Part shown: positions 50,851 through 59,181 of the stretch, piece after piece | Layout of the letters: each line of letters begins with the position of its first letter | Position numbering within the stretch: position 1 is the first letter of the stretch | Assembly: GCF_008329945.1 (NCBI RefSeq) | Contig: NZ_CP035807.1 | Coordinates: 3,224,001-3,288,000 of the forward strand | Length of the DNA: 64,000 bases | Reading direction: 5' to 3' | DNA from: Thiospirochaeta perfilievii | Lineage (GTDB): Bacteria > Spirochaetota > Spirochaetia > DSM-2461 | Notes under the pieces: model-generated | The model's input: the letters and a program-made list of their open reading frames with translations, nothing else | Database searches by the model: none | Told to the model about the DNA's origin: nothing | Translations under genes and position numbers: made by a program

Positions 50851-52133
50851 TATTTATCCTCCGAAGCTAAAGTTATTTCTCCTGCTATAGCTGTTGCTGC
50901 TGCAGAAGCAGGACTCATTAAATGTACCATTCCGCCTTTACCCATTCTTCCTGAAAAGTTTCTATTTGTTGTAGAAGCACAAACTTCACCCTTAGCTAAT
51001 ACTCCGTTACTCATACCTAAACACGCTCCACAAGTTGGGTTTGTAACACAGAAACCAGCAGTATCAAAAATTTCTAATAGTCCCTCTTTAAGCGCCATAT
51101 TATAGGTTTTAGGACTTGCAGGAGATACTATTGCCCTTACAAATTTATTAACCTTTTTACCCTTAAGAACTGCTGCTGCTTCTCTTAAATCTTCAATTCT
51201 ACCATTAGTACAACTTCCAATATATACCTGATCAACTTTAGTTCCAGCTAGGGATTCAATTGTCTCTACTTGATCTGGCTTAAAACCAACTGTTGCCACA
51301 GGAACTACATCATCAATAGAGAATTCAATAACCTGTGCATATTTTGCATCATCATCGGATTTCCATTTAGCGTACTCTTTTACAGCCATCTCTTTAGTCT
51401 TAAACTCGTCCTCAATAAATGGCCACAGGTAGTCTACAGTAGTTTCATCAGGGTAGCAGATTCCAACAGTTCCACCAGCTTCAATAGCCATATTACAAAC
51501 AGTCATTCTCTCTTCCATTGTCATATCATCAATAACACTACCTGTAAATTCGATAACCTTATTTGTCGCTCCGTTTACACTTAGCTTTTTAATTATTGAT
51601 AAAATTATATCCTTGGCATAGACACCTTTATTTCTCTTCCCTGTAACATTTATTTTTATTGTTTCAGGTGTTTTAAAAGTACATATTCCCTTTAGAATTC
51701 CAACCTGAAGATCAGTTGTTCCTACTCCTGCAGCAAAAGCCCCAAAGGCACCATGGGTACAAGTATGACTATCACCCATAATTATTGTGTAACCTGGCCT
51801 TGAAAAACCGTTCTCGGGGAAAAGAGCATGACAAACACCGTTATTTCCAATATCAAAGAAATCCTTAATATCATGACGTCTAGCCCAATCTCTAAGAATC
51901 TTAGCCTGCTCTGCAGTTTTACTATCCTTAGATGGGGTAACATGGTCTACAACCGCTTTAATTTTAGTATTATCAAATACCCTATCTAATCCCTTAGCTA
52001 CAAGATCATTTATTGCAACTGGTGTTGTTATTTCATGACAAAATACAGCATCAAGTTTTAAAACACTAATGCCTCCACTTAATGTGTCTACTGTGTGGGC
52101 TTCAAATATTTTTTCTGCTATTGTTTTTCCCAT
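50850..52133 (-). CDS. leuC: Isopropylmalate dehydratase-type large subunit
   Basis: A 427-residue 4Fe-4S hydro-lyase subunit of the two-subunit LeuC/HacA class. The cluster cysteines are visible in YIGSCTNGR and in NPTCGACLG. Other aconitase signatures are DHVTPSKD, MGDSHTCTHGAFGAFAAGVG and NRNFSGRMG. The length of about 420 residues is that of the clostridial and archaeal-type enzyme rather than the 466-residue proteobacterial LeuC. It lies 4 nt downstream of the XRE-cupin gene and overlaps leuD by one base, a compact operon. Substrate is presumed isopropylmalate, with the reservation noted for the small subunit. Confidence 0.85.
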   Translation of the reverse strand: MGKTIAEKIFEAHTVDTLSGGISVLKLDAVFCHEITTPVAINDLVAKGLDRVFDNTKIKAVVDHVTPSKDSKTAEQAKILRDWARRHDIKDFFDIGNNGVCHALFPENGFSRPGYTIIMGDSHTCTHGAFGAFAAGVGTTDLQVGILKGICTFKTPETIKINVTGKRNKGVYAKDIILSIIKKLSVNGATNKVIEFTGSVIDDMTMEERMTVCNMAIEAGGTVGICYPDETTVDYLWPFIEDEFKTKEMAVKEYAKWKSDDDAKYAQVIEFSIDDVVPVATVGFKPDQVETIESLAGTKVDQVYIGSCTNGRIEDLREAAAVLKGKKVNKFVRAIVSPASPKTYNMALKEGLLEIFDTAGFCVTNPTCGACLGMSNGVLAKGEVCASTTNRNFSGRMGKGGMVHLMSPASAAATAIAGEITLASEDK

Positions 52134-52137
52134 ATTT

Positions 52138-52719
52138 TTACTCCTTAAAAAATAGTATTTTTGGTGGATTAACCATCCAAAGTGCCTTCAGGGGCTCATT
52201 GGAAAGACACTCTACCTTATGTGGAATCTCAGAAGAGAAGGAGATGCTGTCTCCAGCTTTAAAAAAGAACTCATCCTTACCGTAGGTCAGTTTTCCTTCA
52301 CCTTCTAAAATATACCCAAACTCATTCCCTGTGTGACCATAGTCGTCGTGTCCCTTTTGTGAACCCTTACTTATTTCCATTATAAAGCTCTCAATTGCAT
52401 TCTTTTCTATAGCCCCTGGCAGTACTGAGAGTTGGTGATAAACTATACCATCAGTCTCAATTTTTCTTCGATCTTCTTTTTTTAAAATAGATACCTTTCG
52501 TTTCTTCTGGTAATCAGAGAATAGATAGTCTAAATCTACATCTAAAGCTTCTGCTATAGAGAATAGTGTATCTATAGATGGAGAGACTTTATTTCTCTCT
52601 ATTTGGGATATTAAACTCTCAGATACTGCAACTTTAGCAGCAACTGTTTTTAAAGTTATCCCTTTTTTCTCCCTAATATCTCGTAATTTTTCACCAAATC
52701 TATATACTGTCTTCTTCAT
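52138..52719 (-). CDS. XRE family regulator with C-terminal cupin domain
   Basis: A 193-residue transcription factor. Residues 9-65 are an HTH of the XRE/Cro type (LRDIREKKGITLKTVAAKVA, SESLISQIERNKVSPSIDTL). Residues about 110-190 form a cupin barrel (HTGNEFGYILEGEGKL, FKAGDSISFSSEIPHKVE) that likely binds a small effector. It is the first gene of the operon with leuC and leuD, so it probably autoregulates and controls the hydro-lyase. A 25-bp palindrome centred on its -35 element is the obvious operator candidate. Confidence 0.9.
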   Translation of the reverse strand: MKKTVYRFGEKLRDIREKKGITLKTVAAKVAVSESLISQIERNKVSPSIDTLFSIAEALDVDLDYLFSDYQKKRKVSILKKEDRRKIETDGIVYHQLSVLPGAIEKNAIESFIMEISKGSQKGHDDYGHTGNEFGYILEGEGKLTYGKDEFFFKAGDSISFSSEIPHKVECLSNEPLKALWMVNPPKILFFKE

Positions 52720-52723
52720 GTCT

Positions 52724-52740
52724 ACTTAACTCTCTTAAGT
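52724..52740. promoter_or_regulatory. Inverted repeat ACTTAA-CTCTC-TTAAGT in the XRE-cupin leader
   Basis: Perfect 6-5-6 repeat immediately upstream of the XRE-cupin start codon, between the -10 element and the ATG. It could be a second operator site or an mRNA stem affecting translation. Confidence 0.35.
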
Positions 52741-52741
52741 A

Positions 52742-52770
52742 TATATTAAGTATATAGATATCTTTAGTCA
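52742..52770 (-). promoter_or_regulatory. Promoter of the XRE-leuC-leuD operon
   Basis: Read on the minus strand: TTGACT (52765-52770), exactly 17 nt, then TAATAT. This is a near-consensus sigma-70 promoter pointing at the XRE-cupin ATG at 52719. Confidence 0.65.
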
Positions 52771-52787
52771 ATATTTAATTGACTAAA
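52763..52787. promoter_or_regulatory. 25-bp perfect palindrome, likely operator of the divergent promoter region
   Basis: Arms TTTAGTCAAT and ATTGACTAAA (10 bp each) flank a 5-bp centre. Each arm contains a TTGACT -35-like hexamer, one per strand. A protein bound here would block the XRE operon and probably the divergent protease gene. Confidence 0.6.
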
Positions 52788-52827
52788 TAACTTTTAAAGT
52801 CCAAAATAATTTTAAATTGAGGTGTTT

Positions 52828-54807
52828 ATGAAATTTAAAAATAGAATAAAATTTGTTGTTATAGCTATAACTATTAGTTTTTTAGGTTGTGTTTCCCCTA
52901 AAGATGGTCAAAATCGTACTCTTTCTAACAGAAAAAGAGAGATTGTTTTAAACTCAACTTTTGAAGTTTTAATTAAAAAACCTGTTAAGGATAATTTAAC
53001 TTATGAAAGAGATTTACCATGGGATAATATCTCCTATAATATAAGGAATGATGAGTACTACTCTATAGGTACAGCTTTCTCTGTATCTGATAAGGAGTTA
53101 CTTAGTGCCTTCCATGTTATACAGCTAGGAGAGGACTCTTTAGTCTATAGAAATTACTATATAAGAGATAACAAGGGTAATGTATATGAGGTTGACAATG
53201 TTACATCTTTTAATAAATCTAAGGATTTTATAAAGTTTACTGTAAAAGATTACACTTTTGATTATTGGTTACAACTTGAGGATACATATACAATTAATAC
53301 TACTGTATTCTCTGTTGGGAATGCCTATGGTGAGGGTATCATTATTAGGGATGGAAATTTAATTGGTACAATACCTGAGTCGGAAAATGGTCAATGGGTA
53401 TTTTTAAAGAGTTCATCGGATGTTAATTCTGGAAACAGTGGTGGTCCTTTATTAAACTCAAATGGTAAAGTTATTGGAATTGTTTCTAGTAAAAAAGATA
53501 ATATAGCCTACTCAATTCCTATAAATGAAGTAATAAGTCAAGAACCAAATAAAGGATTTTTCCACTATAATTTAAGATATGGTTTTAGTCTTTTCCCTGA
53601 AAGATTAAAAGCAGAGTACTTTGATTTTAGCTTTGACTTGCCAATGAACTATCAACGAATTATAAAAGAGACTAAGGAGATAGTTAATAGGGAGTATAAG
53701 TTAAAAATGGATATGCTTTTTGAGGAAAATCGAGGTGAGACATTTCCCAATGGTAATTCATCCCTAGAAGCGTTAATTGGTAATACCTATAGTTTTATGC
53801 CACAGGTTATATTTAAGGATCAAACGAGTAAGGTTTGGACAATATCTGGAATAGAGAATAAGTCTGAAAATCTAAGGGGTGAGGGGAGTTTATCCTATAG
53901 TTCACTTTTTGATGAGTCATTTATTATTAATATAGATAAACCAGATAAAATATCCCTAGGTGAGTTAGTTAGTGACTCCTCTAAAGTCATGGATCTGGTG
54001 CTAGAGGGTATAAATGTCCCTAGAAAATTTGCTGGTGAGGATATTCGAATACTATCCTATGGGAAACCTATGGAGAGTCGTTTTATTATGGATGATTATG
54101 GCAGAAAGTGGAAACGATCAATATGGTTAATTGATTTTTCAGATGAAGTTTTAATATCCTATACACTACCAACACCTAAGGGAGTTTATGGAATAGTTAC
54201 TAGTAGTCGAAGTTCTAATTTGCATGACCTTGCCTATGACTATGATAAAATGCTTAATTTTGTAGAAATATCCTACTATGGAACATTTGAAGAGTGGTCT
54301 GAATTCCTCTCTTTATCAGACTTAATTCCTAATAGGTTTAAGGATATTTCTATTTACAAAAATAATGATGGAAAAGTAGTATTAGACTCCTCTATATTTT
54401 CTGTAAATGATTATCAAGATATCTTTGAAAACAACAGTAAACTAGAGATTACACTAGATTTTGATATTTTTAAAAAGAGTGAAAAAAATATATGGGATAT
54501 AAGAAGGGTAGTTTTTGCAGAGGAGAATAGGGATAACTTTTTTGTTTTATATAATAATCTTAAACCACAAGCTGCTATGAGAAAGGCGTATAAGGAGTCT
54601 TGGGAGGACTTTTTAACTGTAAGTCACCCATTTAATAGTTCTCCATTTATTGAGGATAGCTCAGCTAAAATTGGTAAACTTTTAAACTTTGACATTGGAG
54701 AGGAAGCTCCTGATGAGATCTTCTCTATCTTTTTAAGTAAAGAGGGTAAAGTTGAAGATGATTTAATGGCTAAATATTTAGACAGTATTAACATATCCCT
54801 TAAATAG
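52828..54807 (+). CDS. Trypsin-like serine protease lipoprotein
   Basis: A 659-residue lipoprotein starting at ATG 52828, with GAGG 5 nt upstream; a GTG at 52822 is less likely. The lipobox is FLGC (Cys21). Residues about 70-240 are a trypsin-like (S1/HtrA-type) protease domain with a complete triad: His96 (LLSAFHVI), Asp133 (KSKDF) and Ser204 (GNSGGPL). No PDZ domain is recognised. The remaining 420 residues match nothing I know. It should act in the periplasm or on the cell surface on misfolded or specific envelope proteins. It is divergent from the XRE-leuCD operon and ends at a strong terminator. Confidence 0.82.
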   Translation: MKFKNRIKFVVIAITISFLGCVSPKDGQNRTLSNRKREIVLNSTFEVLIKKPVKDNLTYERDLPWDNISYNIRNDEYYSIGTAFSVSDKELLSAFHVIQLGEDSLVYRNYYIRDNKGNVYEVDNVTSFNKSKDFIKFTVKDYTFDYWLQLEDTYTINTTVFSVGNAYGEGIIIRDGNLIGTIPESENGQWVFLKSSSDVNSGNSGGPLLNSNGKVIGIVSSKKDNIAYSIPINEVISQEPNKGFFHYNLRYGFSLFPERLKAEYFDFSFDLPMNYQRIIKETKEIVNREYKLKMDMLFEENRGETFPNGNSSLEALIGNTYSFMPQVIFKDQTSKVWTISGIENKSENLRGEGSLSYSSLFDESFIINIDKPDKISLGELVSDSSKVMDLVLEGINVPRKFAGEDIRILSYGKPMESRFIMDDYGRKWKRSIWLIDFSDEVLISYTLPTPKGVYGIVTSSRSSNLHDLAYDYDKMLNFVEISYYGTFEEWSEFLSLSDLIPNRFKDISIYKNNDGKVVLDSSIFSVNDYQDIFENNSKLEITLDFDIFKKSEKNIWDIRRVVFAEENRDNFFVLYNNLKPQAAMRKAYKESWEDFLTVSHPFNSSPFIEDSSAKIGKLLNFDIGEEAPDEIFSIFLSKEGKVEDDLMAKYLDSINISLK

Positions 54808-54814
54808 TATTAGA

Positions 54815-54846
54815 AATAATCCCATAATTATATGGGATTATTTTTT
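54815..54846. terminator. Strong intrinsic terminator after the protease gene, shared with uvrD
   Basis: Perfect 12-bp stem AATAATCCCATA / TATGGGATTATT with an ATTA loop, followed by a T run on the plus strand. The minus-strand helicase gene ends inside the stem, and its own 3' side reads TTTCTAAT, so it may serve both directions. Confidence 0.88.
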
Positions 54847-56832
54847 CCAAGGCATTCTAGAGAAAAATACTTTAGCTTCTTCTTCCTCTTCAACAACATT
54901 GTCACACTCAACAACTTCTTTAAGGTTATCAGGAATTTCATCTAGAAACCGGGAAGGAATCGCCTCTACGGTATCATTCATAGACCTTCTTTTTTGACAA
55001 GCAGTAATGTATAGATGCTCCCTTGCCCTAGTTATAGCAACATAAAATAGTCTACGCTCTTCTTCCACATTTCCAGACTCTTCCACACTTTTCTGATGGG
55101 GAAGTATATGATCCTCCACACCTGCTAAAAATACATTGTTAAACTCTAACCCCTTAGAAGCGTGTATTGTCATTAAGTTAACCTTACCCTTATCGTCATC
55201 ATCGGATTCACTTCTTGTAATAAGTGTTATTCTATTAAGGTATTTTTGTAGAGTTGGTTCTGTATTATCCGGGTTATTTTCCCATCTAGTAATAAAATCT
55301 ATAAATGTCTGAATATTATCATACTTCCATTTGGCTATTTTTTCATTATCCGGGTGCTCTGTTACTAACATTCCCCAATAATCAATCTCTTCAACAAACT
55401 CTCTTACTGTATCTGATATTTTTAATTCCTCATCATGAAATTTAACCTTAAACTCTTCAATTAAATCTATAAAGTCTGCTAAACCTGAGTGGGCGGCACC
55501 TTTTAATGGGGTGAATTGGTCAAAAACTAGCTCTGTTGAGGCTGAGTATAGGCTGGATCTTCTCTCTGTAGACTTTCCTATCATGATTTCCAATGATTTT
55601 TTACCAACACCCCGTCTTGGAGTATTTATTATCCGGAGAAAATTAACATCATCATCTGTATTAACTATAAGTTTTAAATAGGAGATAATATCTTTAATTT
55701 CCTTTCTTTGAAAGAAACTTGTTCCTCCAGACATAACATAGGGGATATTACATGCTAACAGAGAGTCCTCAATAGCTTTTGATAGGCCATTTGTCCTAAT
55801 TAGAATACCAAAGTCATCATATTTTTTTCTATCCCGTATAACAGCGCTGGCGATAGTCTCTGCAATAAAGTCAGCTTCAGCTCTCTCATCTTCAGGGTAA
55901 CTAGTCTGAATTATCTTTGCATTAGGATCGATCTCAGTCCACAGATCCTTGGATTTCCTATTTGTATTATTTTTAATTACAGAGTTGGCTGCTTCTAAAA
56001 TTATCCCTGTAGATCTATAATTTCTCTCTAACTTAATCTCTTTTAACTCTGGAAAATTTCGCTCAAAAAGTAGTAGGTTTTCGTAGTTTGCTCCTCTCCA
56101 TGAGTATATTGATTGATCATCATCACCAACTACACAGATGTTTCTATACTTGTCAGCAAGTAGTTTTATAAAGTTATATTGCAGAATAGAAGTATCTTGA
56201 AACTCATCAACCATTATATATTTATACCTATTTTGGTACTCCTCTAAAACTTCAGGATTACTCTCTAAAATCTCCTTTGGTCTTACAATTAAGTCGTCAA
56301 AATCAACAGCATTATATAGTTTTAGGTGCTCGTTATACTCATCATATAGGGGTCTATGGAGCTCATTATTTGTGTCCCATTTTATTCTTCCAGTTTTTAA
56401 CCCCGAAATTATATTGGATAACTCGTTTAGTTCTGCCCACTCATATTTTAACTTAAGCTCCCTTGCTGCCTCTTTTATACAGCTATTTTTATCAGTAGGA
56501 TCATATATGGTAAAGTTAGGTCTATATCCTAAGTAGTGTATTTTTTCCCTTAATATTTTAACTCCAAAGGCATGAAAAGTAGATACAGTTAAATTGCTTA
56601 GCTTCTTACCGGTTATAGATTTAACCCTCTCTTCCATCTCTCTTGCTGCCTTATTAGTAAAGGTAAGGGCTAGAATGTTTGATTGGGGAATCCCATGGTT
56701 AAGCATATTGGCTATTCTATTTGTAACAACACCGGTCTTTCCACTACCTGCACCTGCAATAATTAATACAGGACCCTCAATTGTGTCTACTGCAAGTTTC
56801 TGTTCTGGATTTAAATTAACCTTTGTTCCCAT
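54838..56832 (-). CDS. UvrD/Rep/PcrA-type ATP-dependent DNA helicase
   Basis: A 664-residue superfamily 1A 3'-5' helicase. Motifs in order: Walker A AGAGSGKT, Ia LTFTNKAAREME, II VDEFQDTS, III VVGDDDQSIYSWRGA, IV LERNYRS, V VNLMTIHASKGLEF and VI ERRLFYVAITRARE. The size and absence of a long C-terminal extension fit Rep or a short PcrA. It unwinds DNA during repair or restart. It is the last gene of a minus-strand operon behind pabA, pabB, pabC and an M28-type peptidase gene, whose 3' end it overlaps by 17 nt. Confidence 0.93.
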   Translation of the reverse strand: MGTKVNLNPEQKLAVDTIEGPVLIIAGAGSGKTGVVTNRIANMLNHGIPQSNILALTFTNKAAREMEERVKSITGKKLSNLTVSTFHAFGVKILREKIHYLGYRPNFTIYDPTDKNSCIKEAARELKLKYEWAELNELSNIISGLKTGRIKWDTNNELHRPLYDEYNEHLKLYNAVDFDDLIVRPKEILESNPEVLEEYQNRYKYIMVDEFQDTSILQYNFIKLLADKYRNICVVGDDDQSIYSWRGANYENLLLFERNFPELKEIKLERNYRSTGIILEAANSVIKNNTNRKSKDLWTEIDPNAKIIQTSYPEDERAEADFIAETIASAVIRDRKKYDDFGILIRTNGLSKAIEDSLLACNIPYVMSGGTSFFQRKEIKDIISYLKLIVNTDDDVNFLRIINTPRRGVGKKSLEIMIGKSTERRSSLYSASTELVFDQFTPLKGAAHSGLADFIDLIEEFKVKFHDEELKISDTVREFVEEIDYWGMLVTEHPDNEKIAKWKYDNIQTFIDFITRWENNPDNTEPTLQKYLNRITLITRSESDDDDKGKVNLMTIHASKGLEFNNVFLAGVEDHILPHQKSVEESGNVEEERRLFYVAITRAREHLYITACQKRRSMNDTVEAIPSRFLDEIPDNLKEVVECDNVVEEEEEAKVFFSRMPWKK

Positions 56833-58441
56833 AATACCTCTTCCATATTTTTATATTCTCTCGACCATCCATTTCAAGCTGAATTAGTTTGTATAACTGT
56901 GAACAACCAAGCCAACTAACCCTAGAAAAATTGATGCTAAGGCAGTTATTATTATTTAGTTTTGATATTTTAATCAATAGTAATCTTAAACCTTTTAGTA
57001 GGTTTGATGGGTCTAGTTTTAGTAGTGATTTAGGATCAAATTCCCCACTATTTAATATTAAAATGTCTTCTTGTTGAAGTAACTCAATTGATCCTACTTT
57101 ATTATTACTATCCATAATCTCAATAGTAGATTTAGTACTACTCTTTTTATATAAAAGTTTTATCTGGGACCTGCTTGTAAGTGGTATAGACTTAATAAAG
57201 TAGTCATTTTCAATTGCTTTTAAAATATTATTATAAAAAAAATCTACTCTATTCCTAAAATTTGACTCAGTTGAAAGATCATCGATTCTTTTACGTATAA
57301 TAAGGGGTAGATTTTTAAAATCACTTTTTACCCTATCTTCAACAAACTTATAAATGTTGTATGTAAGGTCTGGGCCCTTATTCCCACACTTAACCTTAAA
57401 ATACTCGATTACTTCTGGCTTTAACTCTGAACTATATAGTTTGAACTCTAGTAAAAGATCAATGTTATAGTTTTTCATTAAGTTTATATTAAGAGGATCA
57501 TTTTTTATATAATCATTAAGACTTTTAATCTTAATCCCTCTTTCTATATTATTAATAATCTCTTGATTATAGCAGTTAAATTTTAGATCACCTATATCAA
57601 TATCTTTAATAACTTCATTTAAAGTAATATTTGATAATATTAAAAGAAGTGGAGATAATATATTCCATGATCTAGGATCTAGAGTCTCAATTTTGTCATC
57701 TAAGCTATGGTTTGTAAGCCAACTTTTTGGTAGTTTATTAGGGTTCATCTTGTAATCAATAGCTTCTCTATATGGGAGTAGGGAGATAAGAACGGCTGGA
57801 TACTCGTTTAATATAAGCCCTAAATCATCGGAAAAAAGTGGATTTAAGTAGAAAAACTCACCACTATTTACACTTAATAAAATCTCCTCAGCATTGTTTT
57901 TAACCCTATTTATTCTGCCTCTTATAGTGGAATCAATATAACTTTTTTTATAGTGACTCTTAATTAAGTTCTCCCCAGCAGTGCCTAAAAGTATAGTTGT
58001 ACCAATTCCACACATATCAAAAACATAGAAACTTAGATTATTAATACTCTTAGATCTTAAGTATCTACCTAATTTGTAGGATCCCTGGGATGTAACTGAT
58101 GAGTCTCCTACTAACTCCTCTTTATCTGTAAAAATAATAATACTATTGTGTTTTTTATTTTTTATACGTTTTCCATGGTATAAAAGGTAAAATACAGCAG
58201 CGCTATTATCATTTGCTCCAGGGGTGTTTTCAACCCTATCATAGTGGGCTAATAAAACATTAGAGTGCTCTTTTGATACAAGGTTGTATGGGAAAAGTAC
58301 TATATGAATAGAGTCTTCAAAGTTTATTATTGAGTAGGGAATACCCTCTCTCTCTAATATCGATACAATTATCTCTCTTCTGTTACAGTTAAGTTCACAA
58401 AATTCTTTAAATATCTTCTGCTCTTTTAAACTATTTTTCAT
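56816..58441 (-). CDS. M28-type zinc peptidase domain fused to an unknown C-terminal region
   Basis: A 541-residue cytoplasmic protein without signal peptide. Residues 1 to about 270 resemble M28 aminopeptidases. LLAHYDRVENTPGANDNSAA supplies His66, Asp68 and the bridging Asp78, and FTDKEE supplies Glu108/Glu109. A later SLDDKIETLD segment suits the region before the last His ligand. The remaining 270 residues match no family I know and end in a segment (FSRVSWLGCSQLYKLIQLEM) reminiscent of an STAS or regulatory fold. It overlaps pabC by 4 nt and uvrD by 17 nt, so it is made from the pab operon. Whether it cleaves peptides or has become a binding protein is open. Confidence 0.65.
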   Translation of the reverse strand: MKNSLKEQKIFKEFCELNCNRREIIVSILEREGIPYSIINFEDSIHIVLFPYNLVSKEHSNVLLAHYDRVENTPGANDNSAAVFYLLYHGKRIKNKKHNSIIIFTDKEELVGDSSVTSQGSYKLGRYLRSKSINNLSFYVFDMCGIGTTILLGTAGENLIKSHYKKSYIDSTIRGRINRVKNNAEEILLSVNSGEFFYLNPLFSDDLGLILNEYPAVLISLLPYREAIDYKMNPNKLPKSWLTNHSLDDKIETLDPRSWNILSPLLLILSNITLNEVIKDIDIGDLKFNCYNQEIINNIERGIKIKSLNDYIKNDPLNINLMKNYNIDLLLEFKLYSSELKPEVIEYFKVKCGNKGPDLTYNIYKFVEDRVKSDFKNLPLIIRKRIDDLSTESNFRNRVDFFYNNILKAIENDYFIKSIPLTSRSQIKLLYKKSSTKSTIEIMDSNNKVGSIELLQQEDILILNSGEFDPKSLLKLDPSNLLKGLRLLLIKISKLNNNNCLSINFSRVSWLGCSQLYKLIQLEMDGRENIKIWKRYYGNKG

Positions 58442-59181
58442 AATTTAAGTAAACCTTGGATGTTTTTAACCCGATCTGTTGGTATTCTTAAACTGTCAAT
58501 CCTACTAACAACTTCTATCCCTCTAATTGAGTTTGTTATAAAAAACCCATCACAACTCTTTAAATCTTCTGTATATATTTCCTTCTCAAAAATTGTGTAT
58601 CCCCCAATATTTTTTAAAGATAGTAGGTGTGTTCTAATTACTCCAGGTAGTAGTGGCAGAGTAGCAGGAGGTGTTAAAATACTCTCCCCATTTATTAAAA
58701 AAATATTTGCTATACCAGTTTCTAATAATCTCTCTTTATGGTCTTTAAAAATTGTATTACTATTTTGTAAATTATTGTAATAATTTAAACTCTTGTAGTT
58801 GTATATTGGGTCATTACCCCTTATTTTTTTTGATACTTGAAGCTCATGGACCATAGATTTATATGGGAGTTTAGTTGTTGAAATTAAAAAAGATACTCTC
58901 TCTAGATCCTTAAATATCACAATTTTAACCCTTGCTGAGTTTAGGTTGTTCTCCCTAAGAACTGTTTTTATTAAATTCTCAAAGTTCAGTTTAGGAAGAT
59001 TAAAGTTAAAAAATATAATACTCATCTCTATTCGTTCTAAGTGGTAGTTTAAATGTAAAATATTGTTTTCAATAACTTTAATAGTTGTAAAGAAGCCTTC
59101 CCCAAAGTTAAATCCGCTACATAGGGGAGATATACATCTATCATTTTCATCTAAAACTCTATTATTGAATATAATCTTCAC
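58438..59181 (-). CDS. pabC: Aminodeoxychorismate lyase-like class IV aminotransferase
   Basis: A 247-residue PLP fold-type IV enzyme (LCSGFNFGEGFFTTIKV, HLNYHLERIEMS). The PLP lysine is expected in the YNYKSLNYYNNL segment, and ETGIANIFLINGESILTPP and LLPGVIRTHLL complete the family pattern. Next to pabA and pabB it should release pyruvate from aminodeoxychorismate to give p-aminobenzoate for folate. Branched-chain or D-amino-acid aminotransferase activity is an alternative for this family, but context argues for PabC. It overlaps pabB by 20 nt and the peptidase gene by 4 nt. Confidence 0.85.
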   Translation of the reverse strand: MKIIFNNRVLDENDRCISPLCSGFNFGEGFFTTIKVIENNILHLNYHLERIEMSIIFFNFNLPKLNFENLIKTVLRENNLNSARVKIVIFKDLERVSFLISTTKLPYKSMVHELQVSKKIRGNDPIYNYKSLNYYNNLQNSNTIFKDHKERLLETGIANIFLINGESILTPPATLPLLPGVIRTHLLSLKNIGGYTIFEKEIYTEDLKSCDGFFITNSIRGIEVVSRIDSLRIPTDRVKNIQGLLKL

